Shown here piece by piece: positions 1 to 8,835 of a DNA stretch of 39,598 nt. Below the pieces are notes generated by a model. It was not told where the DNA came from and made no database searches. It saw only the letters and a list, made by a program, of their open reading frames with translations. Each line of letters begins with the position of its first letter. The first letter of the stretch is position 1. The stretch is from CAMFKD01 sp964436955 (GTDB lineage: Bacteria; Chlamydiota; Chlamydiia; Chlamydiales; JAJFMA01): NCBI GenBank assembly GCA_964436955.1, contig CAYTFC010000019.1:1-39598 (forward strand), written 5' to 3'. The position numbers and the translations under genes were made by a program.

Positions 1-1
1 T

Positions 2-127
2 GCATCTGATATATCGTTACGAGCGCTAGATGAAGTTTTGGTAGCAATCAGGGTCGAAGGCGAAGGACTGGCAGACTTAATTGCGACAGAGGTCGGCGAA
101 GTTGCGCAAATGAAGGGCTACGCTTGA
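2..127 (+). CDS. C-terminal end of an unidentified protein (partial)
   Basis: The frame is open from the window edge to a TGA at 125-127 and gives 41 residues ending in VGEVAQMKGYA. The start lies outside the window and I do not recognise the family. The frame runs through half of a 53-bp palindromic repeat (33-55), which is translated as EVLVAIRV, so part of this C-terminus may come from the repeat. It converges with the minus-strand gene whose stop is at 118, giving a 10-base tail overlap. It could also be a chance open frame; the acidic composition and lack of stops are the only support. Confidence 0.35.
   Translation, partial: ASDISLRALDEVLVAIRVEGEGLADLIATEVGEVAQMKGYA
33..55. repeat. Half copy of the 53-bp palindromic repeat (right arm)
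   Basis: These 23 bases are identical to the right arm of the complete element at 37478-37530 and nearly identical to that at 18496-18548 (shared core GGTAGCAATCAGGGTC). The matching left arm is not present just upstream, so this is a truncated copy. It lies inside the open frame 2-127. Confidence 0.75.
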
Positions 128-1179
128 TGCAACGTGGGCGTTGTTTTCTGTTTGTTGCGGGAATTTTTAACTATTAGAAATATACATCCATCCCCCTCAA
201 TCGTGCGCTTAGCGTGCGTATATATTAGTTCGCAATCTTGGGCGCTTGGAGGGGGCGTCTGACCCACCTTATTCCTCTCCACAATTGCCATTATTAGATT
301 TTGCATTGTGTATGGCTTGGTTCCAAATGACCCAGGTTGGTTCAACTGCTTTTTTGCATAGGTTAATGGGCCACAGGGTCTTTCGCACCACTGGAAAATT
401 TTGAGTCGAGCGAGGTGCTGACAAATTCTGACCCAAGCGGTCATTATTGCTTTATCCTCCTCATTATTTTCAAAATACTCAGTTTCCACTAGCTGGGCGA
501 ACATTGTTTCAGGAATATTTTCGACTGTAGGACTAGCGGACGGCGAGTTAAGGTAGGATTGGTCAAAGTAATGAGCGGATAAATTGTTATTATTTGTTGT
601 TTGAGTGTTAATAGGTGCTAATGGAGTGTTAATATTTGTTAGGGTGGTGTTAATATCTGTGAGTATGGTGTTAGTGTTTGTTAGTGTAGTGCTATTGTCA
701 TTATTTGATAGAGAGTCTAAGTTTTTGTCTAAAGTAAGATCGATGCAAGTTTTTTTGGAATAAGGCGACTCGATTAATGGTAGCTTTCTCTTTTCCCCTA
801 TAGTCATCACGATTTTTAATTTGTTGACCTCTTCGTATATCTTGGATGCAAAGTTAAAAACGACTGATGCATCGTTGTTGGAGTATGTCGTATTTTGAGT
901 TACGTTCGCGCCACAAAATAGATTTTCTATAATGTCGAAAATTTCGGCTTTTATTTGTCGTTGTGAAAATTCAGGTAATTTTTTGTAATATTCACTGGCG
1001 GTTGCACCATTTTTAGTGACTTCACTTGCTATATTATTGATTGCTATGTCTACTGATTCTTTTTTAAATATCGAATTGCAAATGTTATTTTTTGTTTGTT
1101 CAATTAAATAATTATTCGTATGCGTAAAGTTAATGTTCATTACATTATTCCATATATTAATATTAATTAGTAAAGTCAT
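118..1179 (-). CDS. Hypothetical AT-rich protein with Asn/Thr heptad repeats
   Basis: 353 residues from the first ATG. An internal ATG at 1140 (reading MNINFTHTNNY) is preceded by GGAATAA and may be the true start, giving 340 residues. There is no signal peptide or membrane segment. Residues about 164-198 are a low-complexity stretch of about five heptads of the form TLTNINT, rich in Asn and Thr. Residues 130-144 carry a basic pair pattern, KRK, ten residues, then KK, which resembles a bipartite nuclear localisation signal. The C-terminal third (about 235-345) is compact, with several Trp and Cys (WCERPCGPLTY), and looks like a folded domain I cannot name. The gene is clearly AT-richer than its neighbours, and a host-directed effector is possible. 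Function unknown. Confidence 0.6.
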   Translation of the reverse strand: MTLLININIWNNVMNINFTHTNNYLIEQTKNNICNSIFKKESVDIAINNIASEVTKNGATASEYYKKLPEFSQRQIKAEIFDIIENLFCGANVTQNTTYSNNDASVVFNFASKIYEEVNKLKIVMTIGEKRKLPLIESPYSKKTCIDLTLDKNLDSLSNNDNSTTLTNTNTILTDINTTLTNINTPLAPINTQTTNNNNLSAHYFDQSYLNSPSASPTVENIPETMFAQLVETEYFENNEEDKAIMTAWVRICQHLARLKIFQWCERPCGPLTYAKKQLNQPGSFGTKPYTMQNLIMAIVERNKVGQTPPPSAQDCELIYTHAKRTIEGDGCIFLIVKNSRNKQKTTPTLHQA

Positions 1180-1386
1180 TATTGTTACATAGTTTTATCT
1201 TTTAGTCAATTATTAGTTGTTTTTTTTTGTTGTTTTATTTTTAATGTAGATTGTGCTAAATGGTATTTGACTTAAGTCCGCCTATCCACCTTTTCAAGCT
1301 TCGCGTGGTATAGAATTGTCCTTGCAATCAGGCTTACTCTTTGGGTAATAAGGGGGAAGATCCTCATTGCAACAGAGGGGCTATCT
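1180..1386 (+). promoter_or_regulatory. Intergenic region upstream of the pel operon
   Basis: This gap separates the divergent AT-rich gene from pelD and must hold the promoter of the six-gene pel operon. The best -10 candidate is TATAGAAT near 1310, within CGTGGTATAGAATTGTCC. No convincing -35 sits at 17 bases. A similar string, CGTGGTATAATGTCC, occurs near 11870. The pelD start is preceded by AGAGGGG. No riboswitch fold is obvious to me. Confidence 0.3.
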
Positions 1387-2784
1387 ATGGTCAGCCTTCC
1401 AGCTCCTAGTCAAAAGACCGATGAGGTCAAAAAACCGCGTAAGATTCTTGGGGTGCGCGTAGCTGCTATTTTTGAAGCCCTCTTTATGTTGGCCTTCATT
1501 CTTGCCATGAGTCGCTTAATCGGGGATACTTCCCGTTTTATACATGTCTCGCCTCATCCGTTTTGGGTTCCAGTTCTCTTAATTTCAGTGCAATACGGAT
1601 GTATAGAAGGGATTATCACAGCGTTGCTTGCTACAATCGCATTGTATATGGGGAATGTACCAATTCAGCAATACCAAGAAACGCTTTTTGATTACCAGTT
1701 AAGGCTTGCAGCGCAGCCGTTTATGTGGTTTGTGGCGGCTTTTATTTTAGGGGAAATTCGTTTACGTGTGGACGCCCAAAATAGGGAGTTGGTTGAGGAA
1801 ATCACCACCTTATCAGGTGAAGCTGCCATCATTTACAAAGCTTACGAGCAGCTAAAAGAAACCAAGTCCCAGCAGGACCGTTTGTTAGCTAGTCAGAGCA
1901 AAACAGCTTCAGCAATCTATCAGACCTTTCAACTATTACAAGGCGTATCGCCTACCCAGATTCTCACGGATTTACCACGCGTGTTTTCGACAGCGCTTAA
2001 TCCACATAAGTTCTCGGTTTTTGCGATGGGGCATCAAGGATTTGAGGTGGCGACGTCACATGGCTGGACCGAAACGGATCAATTCATGCGGCGTATACCG
2101 AAGGATCATCCCTTGTTTCAGGCGGTAGGCATTGATCGTCGATTAGTGGCGGTATTTAATCCTGATGATGAAGCGGCTTTAAAAGGTCAGGGGATGTTGG
2201 CAGCACCTTTATATGATTCTGATACGCAACAGCTGCTGGGTATGGTAAAGGTTGAAGCGATCGATTTTCTAGATTTCAACCGTAATACGTTAGAAGGCTT
2301 CCAAGCGCTTTGCAATCTGGTAGGGTTATCGTACGCGAATGCGCGCCGTTATCGAGCTTTGGAGCGGCAGGCAATTTTTTCTAATTTACGACCTGTCTAT
2401 TCGTTAAATTACTTGTCAGAGCAGCAAGTATTTATAGAAGAGTTGTGTAAGCAGGCAAAGATACCCCTTAGCAGCATCCATTTTCAGGGACATGATGAAA
2501 GGCCACAAGAGCTGCTGGCGGACGATGTCCTCGACGAAGGTGTGGTGGCTCACTTGTTGGTTGCGTTGGTCAAACCTAAGGGACAGGTTTTTAAGGCTAG
2601 CAGACATGCTTATGATTTTATAATTTTGCTTCCGAATACCGATACTATTGGAGCGCAAAGTCTTGCAGGAGAGATTTTAGAAGCTGTTATGAAAGATGAG
2701 CGACTAAAGCATCTTAAGCTCTCGCAAAAAGTTGAGGTGTTGGTGGACGTGAATGTGACTCCAGTGCAGCCGGCGAGGGCATAA
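1387..2784 (+). CDS. pelD: PelD-like inner-membrane regulatory subunit of Pel polysaccharide synthase
   Basis: 465 residues, about the usual PelD length. Four hydrophobic segments occupy roughly residues 25-125. A helical linker (about 130-175) follows, then a GAF-like domain (about 175-320) and a degenerate GGDEF-like domain at the C-terminus, where HAYDFIILLP replaces the GGDEF strand. In known PelD this last domain binds cyclic di-GMP through an RxxD site and switches on the PelF synthase. Here the aligned position reads KGQV, so the site appears lost. The stop overlaps the pelE start (TAATG), and the gene heads an operon with pelE, pelF, pelG and a two-component pair. Assignment rests on architecture plus the pelD-E-F-G order; low similarity makes it less certain than PelF and PelG. 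Confidence 0.8.
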   Translation: MVSLPAPSQKTDEVKKPRKILGVRVAAIFEALFMLAFILAMSRLIGDTSRFIHVSPHPFWVPVLLISVQYGCIEGIITALLATIALYMGNVPIQQYQETLFDYQLRLAAQPFMWFVAAFILGEIRLRVDAQNRELVEEITTLSGEAAIIYKAYEQLKETKSQQDRLLASQSKTASAIYQTFQLLQGVSPTQILTDLPRVFSTALNPHKFSVFAMGHQGFEVATSHGWTETDQFMRRIPKDHPLFQAVGIDRRLVAVFNPDDEAALKGQGMLAAPLYDSDTQQLLGMVKVEAIDFLDFNRNTLEGFQALCNLVGLSYANARRYRALERQAIFSNLRPVYSLNYLSEQQVFIEELCKQAKIPLSSIHFQGHDERPQELLADDVLDEGVVAHLLVALVKPKGQVFKASRHAYDFIILLPNTDTIGAQSLAGEILEAVMKDERLKHLKLSQKVEVLVDVNVTPVQPARA

Positions 2785-3845
2785 TGGATATCGATCGGGG
2801 AAAAGGTGAGCCCAAACCAGCGTTGCTGCCATTTTTGCTTGTTGCCACTCCCATATGCTTGTTTGAAGTGCTTGTTTTCTTTGTTGGAGTTCCATTTGGT
2901 TTATCATGGACTGTGGCGCTATCTGCACATGTCGTTGCCTTGGGTGGCTGCGCTATGGCATTAGCTTATCACGTGCGCCGCAATTGGGATTCCCGCTTGG
3001 TAATGATCAATCTTACTTTGGGTGCCCTTCTAGGGCCGTTTGGTATGGTATCTGCTGTTATGGCGGGTTTGCTTTCAGCCTGTTTTGTTAACGACAGTGC
3101 CCATACGAAAGCCCTATTGGCTGTATTGCTGCCTGCCTTGAAGGAATCACCGATTACTGAGGCGGCAAGACGGTTGCGAGCGGGTTTAGATCGAGTAGAC
3201 GAGGGGACAACTCCGATCCCATTTTTTGATTTAATGGCTTATGGTTCTATTGAGCAAAAACGAGCTGTCATAGGAGCGACATTGCGCTATTTTTCTCCAG
3301 AGTTGACATCGGTTTTGCGCTTAGGGCTTAAAGATGAGACAAATAGCGTGCGGGTTCTTGCGGCTACGGCGTTAGTCACTTTGGAAGAGAAGTATCATGC
3401 GCGATTCGTCATTCTTCAGAAGGAAATAGCCTGCTATCCCGATGATAGAGAGCTCATTGGTTTGTATGCCAAGCACTGTGAAGCCTTCGCATTCTCCAAC
3501 CTGCTGGGGGAGGAACGCGCAGCTAAGATGCGTGAGCATGCAATTTATGCTTATCTAGAGCTTATTAAGGATCAAGAGCCTTCTCTAGAGATGAGTCTCT
3601 CCCTAGCACACCTTTATCTTACAGATGGCCAGCCGGAGAAAGCCTTGGCGTGCCTGTCTTCATGGATAGCTGAAAAGGAACCTGCAACAGATGTAATTCT
3701 GTTCTATGGTGAAGCGCTCTATGCGTTAAATCGCTATGACGAGCTGCGTAAATTAGGCGTGAAATATCCCAAAGCATTGAAGATTGGGGGAGAGGGTCAT
3801 CAAACTCCAAATCCTCTCGCATTATGGGGGGGAGCCAATGCCTGA
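2784..3845 (+). CDS. pelE: PelE-like inner-membrane TPR-containing subunit
   Basis: 353 residues. Hydrophobic segments lie at about residues 15-62 and 75-103, and the rest is soluble and helical. A helical repeat region (about 165-345) includes a TPR-like run around LSLAHLYLTDGQPEKALACL. PelE is known as a small TPR-bearing membrane subunit of the PelDEFG synthase complex. It is assigned here mainly from topology and its place between pelD and pelF. The ATG overlaps the pelD stop, and the 3' end overlaps pelF by eight bases, indicating translational coupling. Confidence 0.7.
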   Translation: MDIDRGKGEPKPALLPFLLVATPICLFEVLVFFVGVPFGLSWTVALSAHVVALGGCAMALAYHVRRNWDSRLVMINLTLGALLGPFGMVSAVMAGLLSACFVNDSAHTKALLAVLLPALKESPITEAARRLRAGLDRVDEGTTPIPFFDLMAYGSIEQKRAVIGATLRYFSPELTSVLRLGLKDETNSVRVLAATALVTLEEKYHARFVILQKEIACYPDDRELIGLYAKHCEAFAFSNLLGEERAAKMREHAIYAYLELIKDQEPSLEMSLSLAHLYLTDGQPEKALACLSSWIAEKEPATDVILFYGEALYALNRYDELRKLGVKYPKALKIGGEGHQTPNPLALWGGANA

Positions 3846-5352
3846 CAAAGAAGCAGACATTTGCGTCATATTGGAGGGCAGCTATCCATATATTGCTGGA
3901 GGTGTATCGTCATGGACCCACGATCTGTTGCATTCTTTACCCGAGCTTACATTTCATGTGGTATGTATTGTCGCCCCCCGTGCAAAATTGGAACTTAAGT
4001 ATGAATTGCCATCCAATGTGATTGGCCTAACCAACATTGAGCTGCAGAAGTTTCCCAAAGGTGTGTCCCAGCTACCTAAGGGGGAGTTGCAGAAACTATT
4101 CCGTAAATTAGAGCTGCCGCTGCTTACTATGCAGCATCGCGCTAGTTTGCGTGGTTTAATGACTATTATAAACGCTCTCAAAGACTCTAAAGCATTCTTG
4201 GGCAGTCAATTGCTTTTGAATTCGCCTGAGGCTTGGAATACTCTTGTACGCATGTATCGGGAGACGATGTCAGAAAGTAGCTTCCTCAACTACTTCTGGA
4301 CGTGGCGCGGAACTTTGGCCTGTTTTTATTCTGTAGTTCTATGTGACATACCTCCGGCGCGTGTTTACCACACACTTTGTACCGGCTATGCGGGGCTCCT
4401 GTTGGCGCGGGCACATCTTGAAACGGGAAAGCCTGCGATCATTACAGAACACGGGATCTATACCAATGAGCGCCGCATCGAAATTACTGCCGCGAGTTGG
4501 CTGGATGATGATCGGGGTACAAACCTTAATATTCGTCGCCCTCGATATGAACGTGACCTTAAAGACTATTGGATTGATAGTTTTAGCGGATACTCTAAAT
4601 TAGCCTACGAAGCGGCTTGCAAGATCATCACCCTTTATGGAGGCAACCAAGAACTTCAGCTCCTTGACGGTGCGGATCCTTCCAAACTAGTGATTATTCC
4701 CAATGGAATTGATTATCCACGTTTTGCTGAAGTGAAGGCAGAGCCCCACGAGCGCCCTACCATAGCTCTCATTGGTCGTGTCGTTCCTATTAAAGACGTG
4801 AAGACCTACATACGCGCGTGCGCCGCTTTGAAAGCTAGTATTCCCAATCTTCTGGCATATGTGATGGGGCCGACTGATGAAGATCCAGGATATTATCAGG
4901 AGTGCGTTGCGTTAATGCAGCACCTTGGACTGCAAGATACCATTACGTTTACAGGTAAGGTAAAAATCTTGGATTATCTTTCTAAAATTGATGTGACTGT
5001 TTTAACAAGTATCAGTGAAGCGCAGCCATTAGTACTCTTGGAAGCCGGGGCCGTAGGCATTCCTTCCGTAGCAACCGACGTGGGTGCCTGTAGGGAAATT
5101 CTATACGGACACCCCTCTGAGTCGCCTCCGCTGGGAGTTGGCGGGGAAGTCGTTTCCTTGTCAAGTCCAGAGGAAGTTGCGCGAGCCTTAACAGGACTCT
5201 TGACGGATCGGCGGCGTTATGACAAGTGTAGTGAAGCGATCAAAGAACGTGTGGCAACCTACTATCGGGCGACTGACCAAGCCAAAGCTTACCGAGAAGT
5301 TTATGAGTCAATGCTAGCGAAGAGCCAGGAGAATATTGCGTGGCAGGCATAG
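3838..5352 (+). CDS. pelF: PelF-like family 4 glycosyltransferase (exopolysaccharide synthase)
   Basis: 504 residues from ATG 3838. This start is preferred over an upstream in-frame one because it follows GGGGGGGAG and overlaps the pelE stop. The N-terminus DICVILEGSYPYIAGGVSSW is the characteristic PelF opening. The second Rossmann domain carries LIGRVVPIKD (sugar-nucleotide-binding Arg/Lys) and the EX7E motif in SEAQPLVLLEA. In known systems PelF polymerises UDP-activated N-acetylhexosamines in the cytoplasm while bound to PelD, PelE and PelG. There is no signal peptide, as expected. This is the most secure member of the Pel module here. Confidence 0.92.
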   Translation: MPDKEADICVILEGSYPYIAGGVSSWTHDLLHSLPELTFHVVCIVAPRAKLELKYELPSNVIGLTNIELQKFPKGVSQLPKGELQKLFRKLELPLLTMQHRASLRGLMTIINALKDSKAFLGSQLLLNSPEAWNTLVRMYRETMSESSFLNYFWTWRGTLACFYSVVLCDIPPARVYHTLCTGYAGLLLARAHLETGKPAIITEHGIYTNERRIEITAASWLDDDRGTNLNIRRPRYERDLKDYWIDSFSGYSKLAYEAACKIITLYGGNQELQLLDGADPSKLVIIPNGIDYPRFAEVKAEPHERPTIALIGRVVPIKDVKTYIRACAALKASIPNLLAYVMGPTDEDPGYYQECVALMQHLGLQDTITFTGKVKILDYLSKIDVTVLTSISEAQPLVLLEAGAVGIPSVATDVGACREILYGHPSESPPLGVGGEVVSLSSPEEVARALTGLLTDRRRYDKCSEAIKERVATYYRATDQAKAYREVYESMLAKSQENIAWQA

Positions 5353-6722
5353 GATTTGTATTAAGGCGTTTACAGCAGAAGGATACTCTGTCGGGGTCAT
5401 TCCAAGGATTCCTGCATGCTGCAGTGGTAAGCTCGGGTCCTTGGCTGATGACTGTGCTTGCATTAGCCGCTGTTTATGTCGCTACTAGAAACGTCACGTT
5501 CTTGGAGGATGTTTCGGATTTTCGTAATATCGTGATGTATAATTTTTGCTTTTCAGCGGTATTTAGTGCGCCCATTGTGATGGTGTCAACTCGCTTTCTT
5601 TCCGATTGTATTTATCGAAGTGATCTCAGGCAGGCACCAGGGATGCTTGTAGGATCCCTCACGATACTGTATGCTATTGCAGGGCCTGTAGCTTTTGCGT
5701 TCTATTTTGGTGTATCTAAGCTGCCAGGGATCGAATCCTTACTTGCTGTCATGCACTTCCTGTTAGTTTGCACAACCTCAGTGGTATCTGTCTTTCTTTC
5801 AGCCTTGAAAAACTATCGCGGTATTTCCGCGTCTTTTTTGATTGGACTCGGGTTATCTGTTGTAGGATCCATCGTTCTTTCGAATCGCTATGAAGTTACC
5901 GGGATGTTGGTTGGTTTTAGCTTTGGATTTGTTTTCATCGTAGGCGCGGTAATATCTCAAATTATGGGCGAATACCCAAGAGATTGTCGCAACGTATTTC
6001 AGATTTTGAGCTATTTTCCCCGCTATTGGGATGTGGCATTAACTGCTTTTTTCTATGTGTTGGGTACATGGGTGGATAAATGGATCATGTGGTTTTCACC
6101 GCAAGCTATTGAGACATCTGCCGGGTTAGTGATGTATCCTCCTTATGATAGTGCGATGTTTCTTGCATTTTTAACCATGGTCCCAGCGCTTGCGGTGTTT
6201 GTGCTTAATTCGGAAACATCGTTTTTCGAATTGTATCTAAAGTTTTATAGAGGAATTTTGGGCCACCGTAGTTATAAAGTGATTCAGAAGAATCATGGAG
6301 ATCTTATGCGCGGCTTGGCAGACATATCTCGAGCTATTTTGCTACTTCAGACGTTTGTGTGTGTGGCAACTCTGGTATTGGCGCCAAAGCTCTTCGAGGT
6401 ATTAGGCCTTTCATTGGCGGGCATTGGAATGTTTCGCTATGGGGTTTTGGGTGTAACTTTTCACGTCTTTCATCTTTTTATCTGTGTGTTTCTATCTTAC
6501 TTTGACCACCGTAAGGGCTCCATGACCGTTGCAACCGTATTTTTCGTCATGAATACAGTGTTTACATTAGGTACGCTGGTCTTGGGATTTCCTTTCTATG
6601 GCTATGGGTATTTTCTTTCTTCTCTAACGACCTTTGTGGTGGCAGCAATCATTTTGGAACGCTATGTCAGCAAACTCACCTTTCAGACTTTTGTGGTTAA
6701 TAACTCGGCGTTGAGGGATTAG
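5340..6722 (+). CDS. pelG: PelG-like polytopic membrane protein (polysaccharide translocation)
   Basis: 460 residues starting with GTG at 5340, preceded by AGGAG and overlapping the end of pelF by 13 bases. The opening AGIGFVLRRL and the following GFLHAAVVSSGPW are typical of PelG. About twelve hydrophobic segments fit a MOP/Wzx-like transporter fold. PelG is thought to move the growing polymer across the inner membrane together with PelD, PelE and PelF. The next gene starts two bases after the stop. Confidence 0.9.
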   Translation: MAGIGFVLRRLQQKDTLSGSFQGFLHAAVVSSGPWLMTVLALAAVYVATRNVTFLEDVSDFRNIVMYNFCFSAVFSAPIVMVSTRFLSDCIYRSDLRQAPGMLVGSLTILYAIAGPVAFAFYFGVSKLPGIESLLAVMHFLLVCTTSVVSVFLSALKNYRGISASFLIGLGLSVVGSIVLSNRYEVTGMLVGFSFGFVFIVGAVISQIMGEYPRDCRNVFQILSYFPRYWDVALTAFFYVLGTWVDKWIMWFSPQAIETSAGLVMYPPYDSAMFLAFLTMVPALAVFVLNSETSFFELYLKFYRGILGHRSYKVIQKNHGDLMRGLADISRAILLLQTFVCVATLVLAPKLFEVLGLSLAGIGMFRYGVLGVTFHVFHLFICVFLSYFDHRKGSMTVATVFFVMNTVFTLGTLVLGFPFYGYGYFLSSLTTFVVAAIILERYVSKLTFQTFVVNNSALRD

Positions 6723-6723
6723 A

Positions 6724-8403
6724 ATGCTTATTCTAAGAGAAAATAAACGCATTCTGGCATTGGTGCTTTGCACCTGGCCGATTCTGTGGTTTATTAATAC
6801 TTTGATAGATCAAATGTGGACTGGTGGATTCATCATGCTAGGCACCCTTATTACACTCGTGGCTGGCACCACATTAGCATCCTATCATATGAAAAGAATC
6901 CACGCCTTTGCTATGGCTGCATCCATAAAAAAGAACGACTTGATTCTTAGCTCCATGGGCGAAGGAATGTATGGTCTCGATATTCAAGGACGGGTGACGT
7001 TCATCAACGACTCCGCGCTTAAGATGTTAGGCTATACAAAATCAGAGCTCCTTGGACTAGAAATTCGCCCACTAATTGAAGTGACTGATAAACAGAATCA
7101 GACGTTTGGCAGTGCAAACTCGAGTGCTCGTTTAAACAAAGTCGAGCATGTTGAAGTTGTTAATGAACTTTATCGCCGCAAAAATGGTAGTTGCTTTCAT
7201 GTTGCCTACACCGTTTCGCCCTTGATTGATGGCACCGAAGTCACCGGAGCTGTGGTCGTTTTCCGCGATATTCAGGATCAAGTCCGACAGCAGCAGCAAC
7301 TGCGTAAAAATGCCGAATTAATGTCTGCCATCCTCAGCAATTCCAATTCCATGTTTTGGTTAAAAGATGCCCAGGGCCAGTACTTAATGGTGAACAAGAG
7401 ATTTTGCGAGGTATTTAATCTTCAGTGCGCAGAGGTTGTTGGCAAGTACGATAGCGACATCTTTCCTGAAAAAACGGCCATAGAGAAGAGAAGCACCGAT
7501 CTTCAAGTTATCAAAAGTGGTCACGAGTTACAAGTGGAGCATACGGTTGAACAACAAGACGGCCTCCACTATTTTGTCACAACGAAGTTTCCTCTTAAGG
7601 CAGAGGATGGCTCAATCTACGCCGTGGGAGCACTGTCGACAGATATCTCTGAGCAAGAAAAAGCTCGAGTAACTGCTCAAGAAGCGAACATCGCCAAAAG
7701 CTCCTTTCTGGCAAACATGAGCCATGAAATTCGCACTCCTTTGAATGGCGTGGTAGGAATGGCCTCTCTATTACAGCAGACAGATCTTAATCCAAAGCAA
7801 CGGAAGTATGTCGAGCGCATTACATTTTCCAGCATGATCCTTTTAGAGCTGATTAACGATGTACTCGATTTATCCAAAATCGAATCAGGCAAGTTTACTG
7901 TAGAAAAAATAGCTTTCAACCTGACCTCGATTGTTGGCGATATTTATCAGCTTTTTATGCTCGTAGCTGAGGAAAAGGGACTTGAGTTTAAAGTTAATGT
8001 GGCCCAGAATGTTCAGGCTGAGGTTGTTGGAGATCCCACCCGATTTAGACAAGTCGTGTCCAATCTTGTATCAAACGCCATCAAGTTTACAGCAGAGGGC
8101 TCCGTGCACTTGGATGTCACAGTTGTAAAAAGTGACAAAGATTTTGAAGAGCTGCGACTAGCAGTGACCGACACCGGTATTGGAGTTTCCCCCGATAAAG
8201 TGAGGAACTTGTTTCAAAAATTCAATCAGGTGGATGCCTCTACAACGCGCAGGTACGGAGGGTCGGGCTTAGGCTTGGCCTTAAGCAAAGAGTTGACTGA
8301 AGCCATGGGTGGCTCTATTGGTGTCGATAGCGCGGAGGGGCAAGGATCTACTTTTTGGATTCAAATGTCCTTTCAGCTTGCGCATCATGTTTCAACCAAT
8401 TAG
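6724..8403 (+). CDS. PAS-PAS sensor histidine kinase of the pel operon
   Basis: 559 residues. Two membrane segments (about 9-26 and 33-52) are separated by a very short loop, so sensing is probably cytoplasmic or within the membrane. Two PAS domains follow (about 70-190 and 195-310). HisKA has the phospho-acceptor His334 in NMSHEIRTPLNG. HATPase_c has the N-box (NLVSNAIKF), G1 (DTGIGV) and G2 (GGSGLGLAL). There is no fused receiver; the next gene encodes one. The start follows the pelG stop directly with GAGGGATTAG as ribosome-binding site. Placement suggests it senses a cue and signals through the following receiver to control Pel synthesis; this is inference. Confidence 0.9.
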   Translation: MLILRENKRILALVLCTWPILWFINTLIDQMWTGGFIMLGTLITLVAGTTLASYHMKRIHAFAMAASIKKNDLILSSMGEGMYGLDIQGRVTFINDSALKMLGYTKSELLGLEIRPLIEVTDKQNQTFGSANSSARLNKVEHVEVVNELYRRKNGSCFHVAYTVSPLIDGTEVTGAVVVFRDIQDQVRQQQQLRKNAELMSAILSNSNSMFWLKDAQGQYLMVNKRFCEVFNLQCAEVVGKYDSDIFPEKTAIEKRSTDLQVIKSGHELQVEHTVEQQDGLHYFVTTKFPLKAEDGSIYAVGALSTDISEQEKARVTAQEANIAKSSFLANMSHEIRTPLNGVVGMASLLQQTDLNPKQRKYVERITFSSMILLELINDVLDLSKIESGKFTVEKIAFNLTSIVGDIYQLFMLVAEEKGLEFKVNVAQNVQAEVVGDPTRFRQVVSNLVSNAIKFTAEGSVHLDVTVVKSDKDFEELRLAVTDTGIGVSPDKVRNLFQKFNQVDASTTRRYGGSGLGLALSKELTEAMGGSIGVDSAEGQGSTFWIQMSFQLAHHVSTN

Positions 8404-8436
8404 AAAAATAATAAACCGTAACGATGAGAGATTGTC

Positions 8437-8835
8437 ATGACTAAGATTGGATCAAAGTTTACTGGCAAGCGCATATTGGTTGTGGAAGACTATTTCATTA
8501 ACCAAGAGATTGTACAGGACATGCTTGAACTCATGGATTGTCATGTCGAGATCGCTGAGGATGGTGAGGAAGCCATTGAGAAGGTCGATAAAAATGAATA
8601 CGATCTTATTTTAATGGACATCCAGCTCCCTGAAAAAGATGGCTACGAGGTCACACGAGAAATCCGCCAGCAGGAAAAAACAGGAAAGAAGCGCAAGACT
8701 ATCGTTGCACTAACAGCCAATGCAATGGCTGGTGACCGAGAAAAGTGCATTGAGGCTGGGATGGATGATTATCTATCCAAACCTATTGACTTGACCAAAT
8801 TAGAGAGTATCTTAAAAAAATACTTACCGACCTAA
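8437..8835 (+). CDS. Receiver-only response regulator
   Basis: 132 residues forming one CheY-like receiver domain with no output domain. The phospho-acceptor is Asp61 (LMDIQLPEKDGYEV), with the acidic pair Glu17-Asp18, Thr in ALTANAM and Lys in LSKPID. The closest look-alikes are receiver domains of hybrid kinases, so this may be a hybrid kinase split in two. It is probably the partner of the kinase 33 bases upstream. Without a DNA-binding domain it would act by protein contact, possibly on PelD. Its stop abuts the stop of the convergent osmC-like gene with no gap. Confidence 0.88.
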   Translation: MTKIGSKFTGKRILVVEDYFINQEIVQDMLELMDCHVEIAEDGEEAIEKVDKNEYDLILMDIQLPEKDGYEVTREIRQQEKTGKKRKTIVALTANAMAGDREKCIEAGMDDYLSKPIDLTKLESILKKYLPT

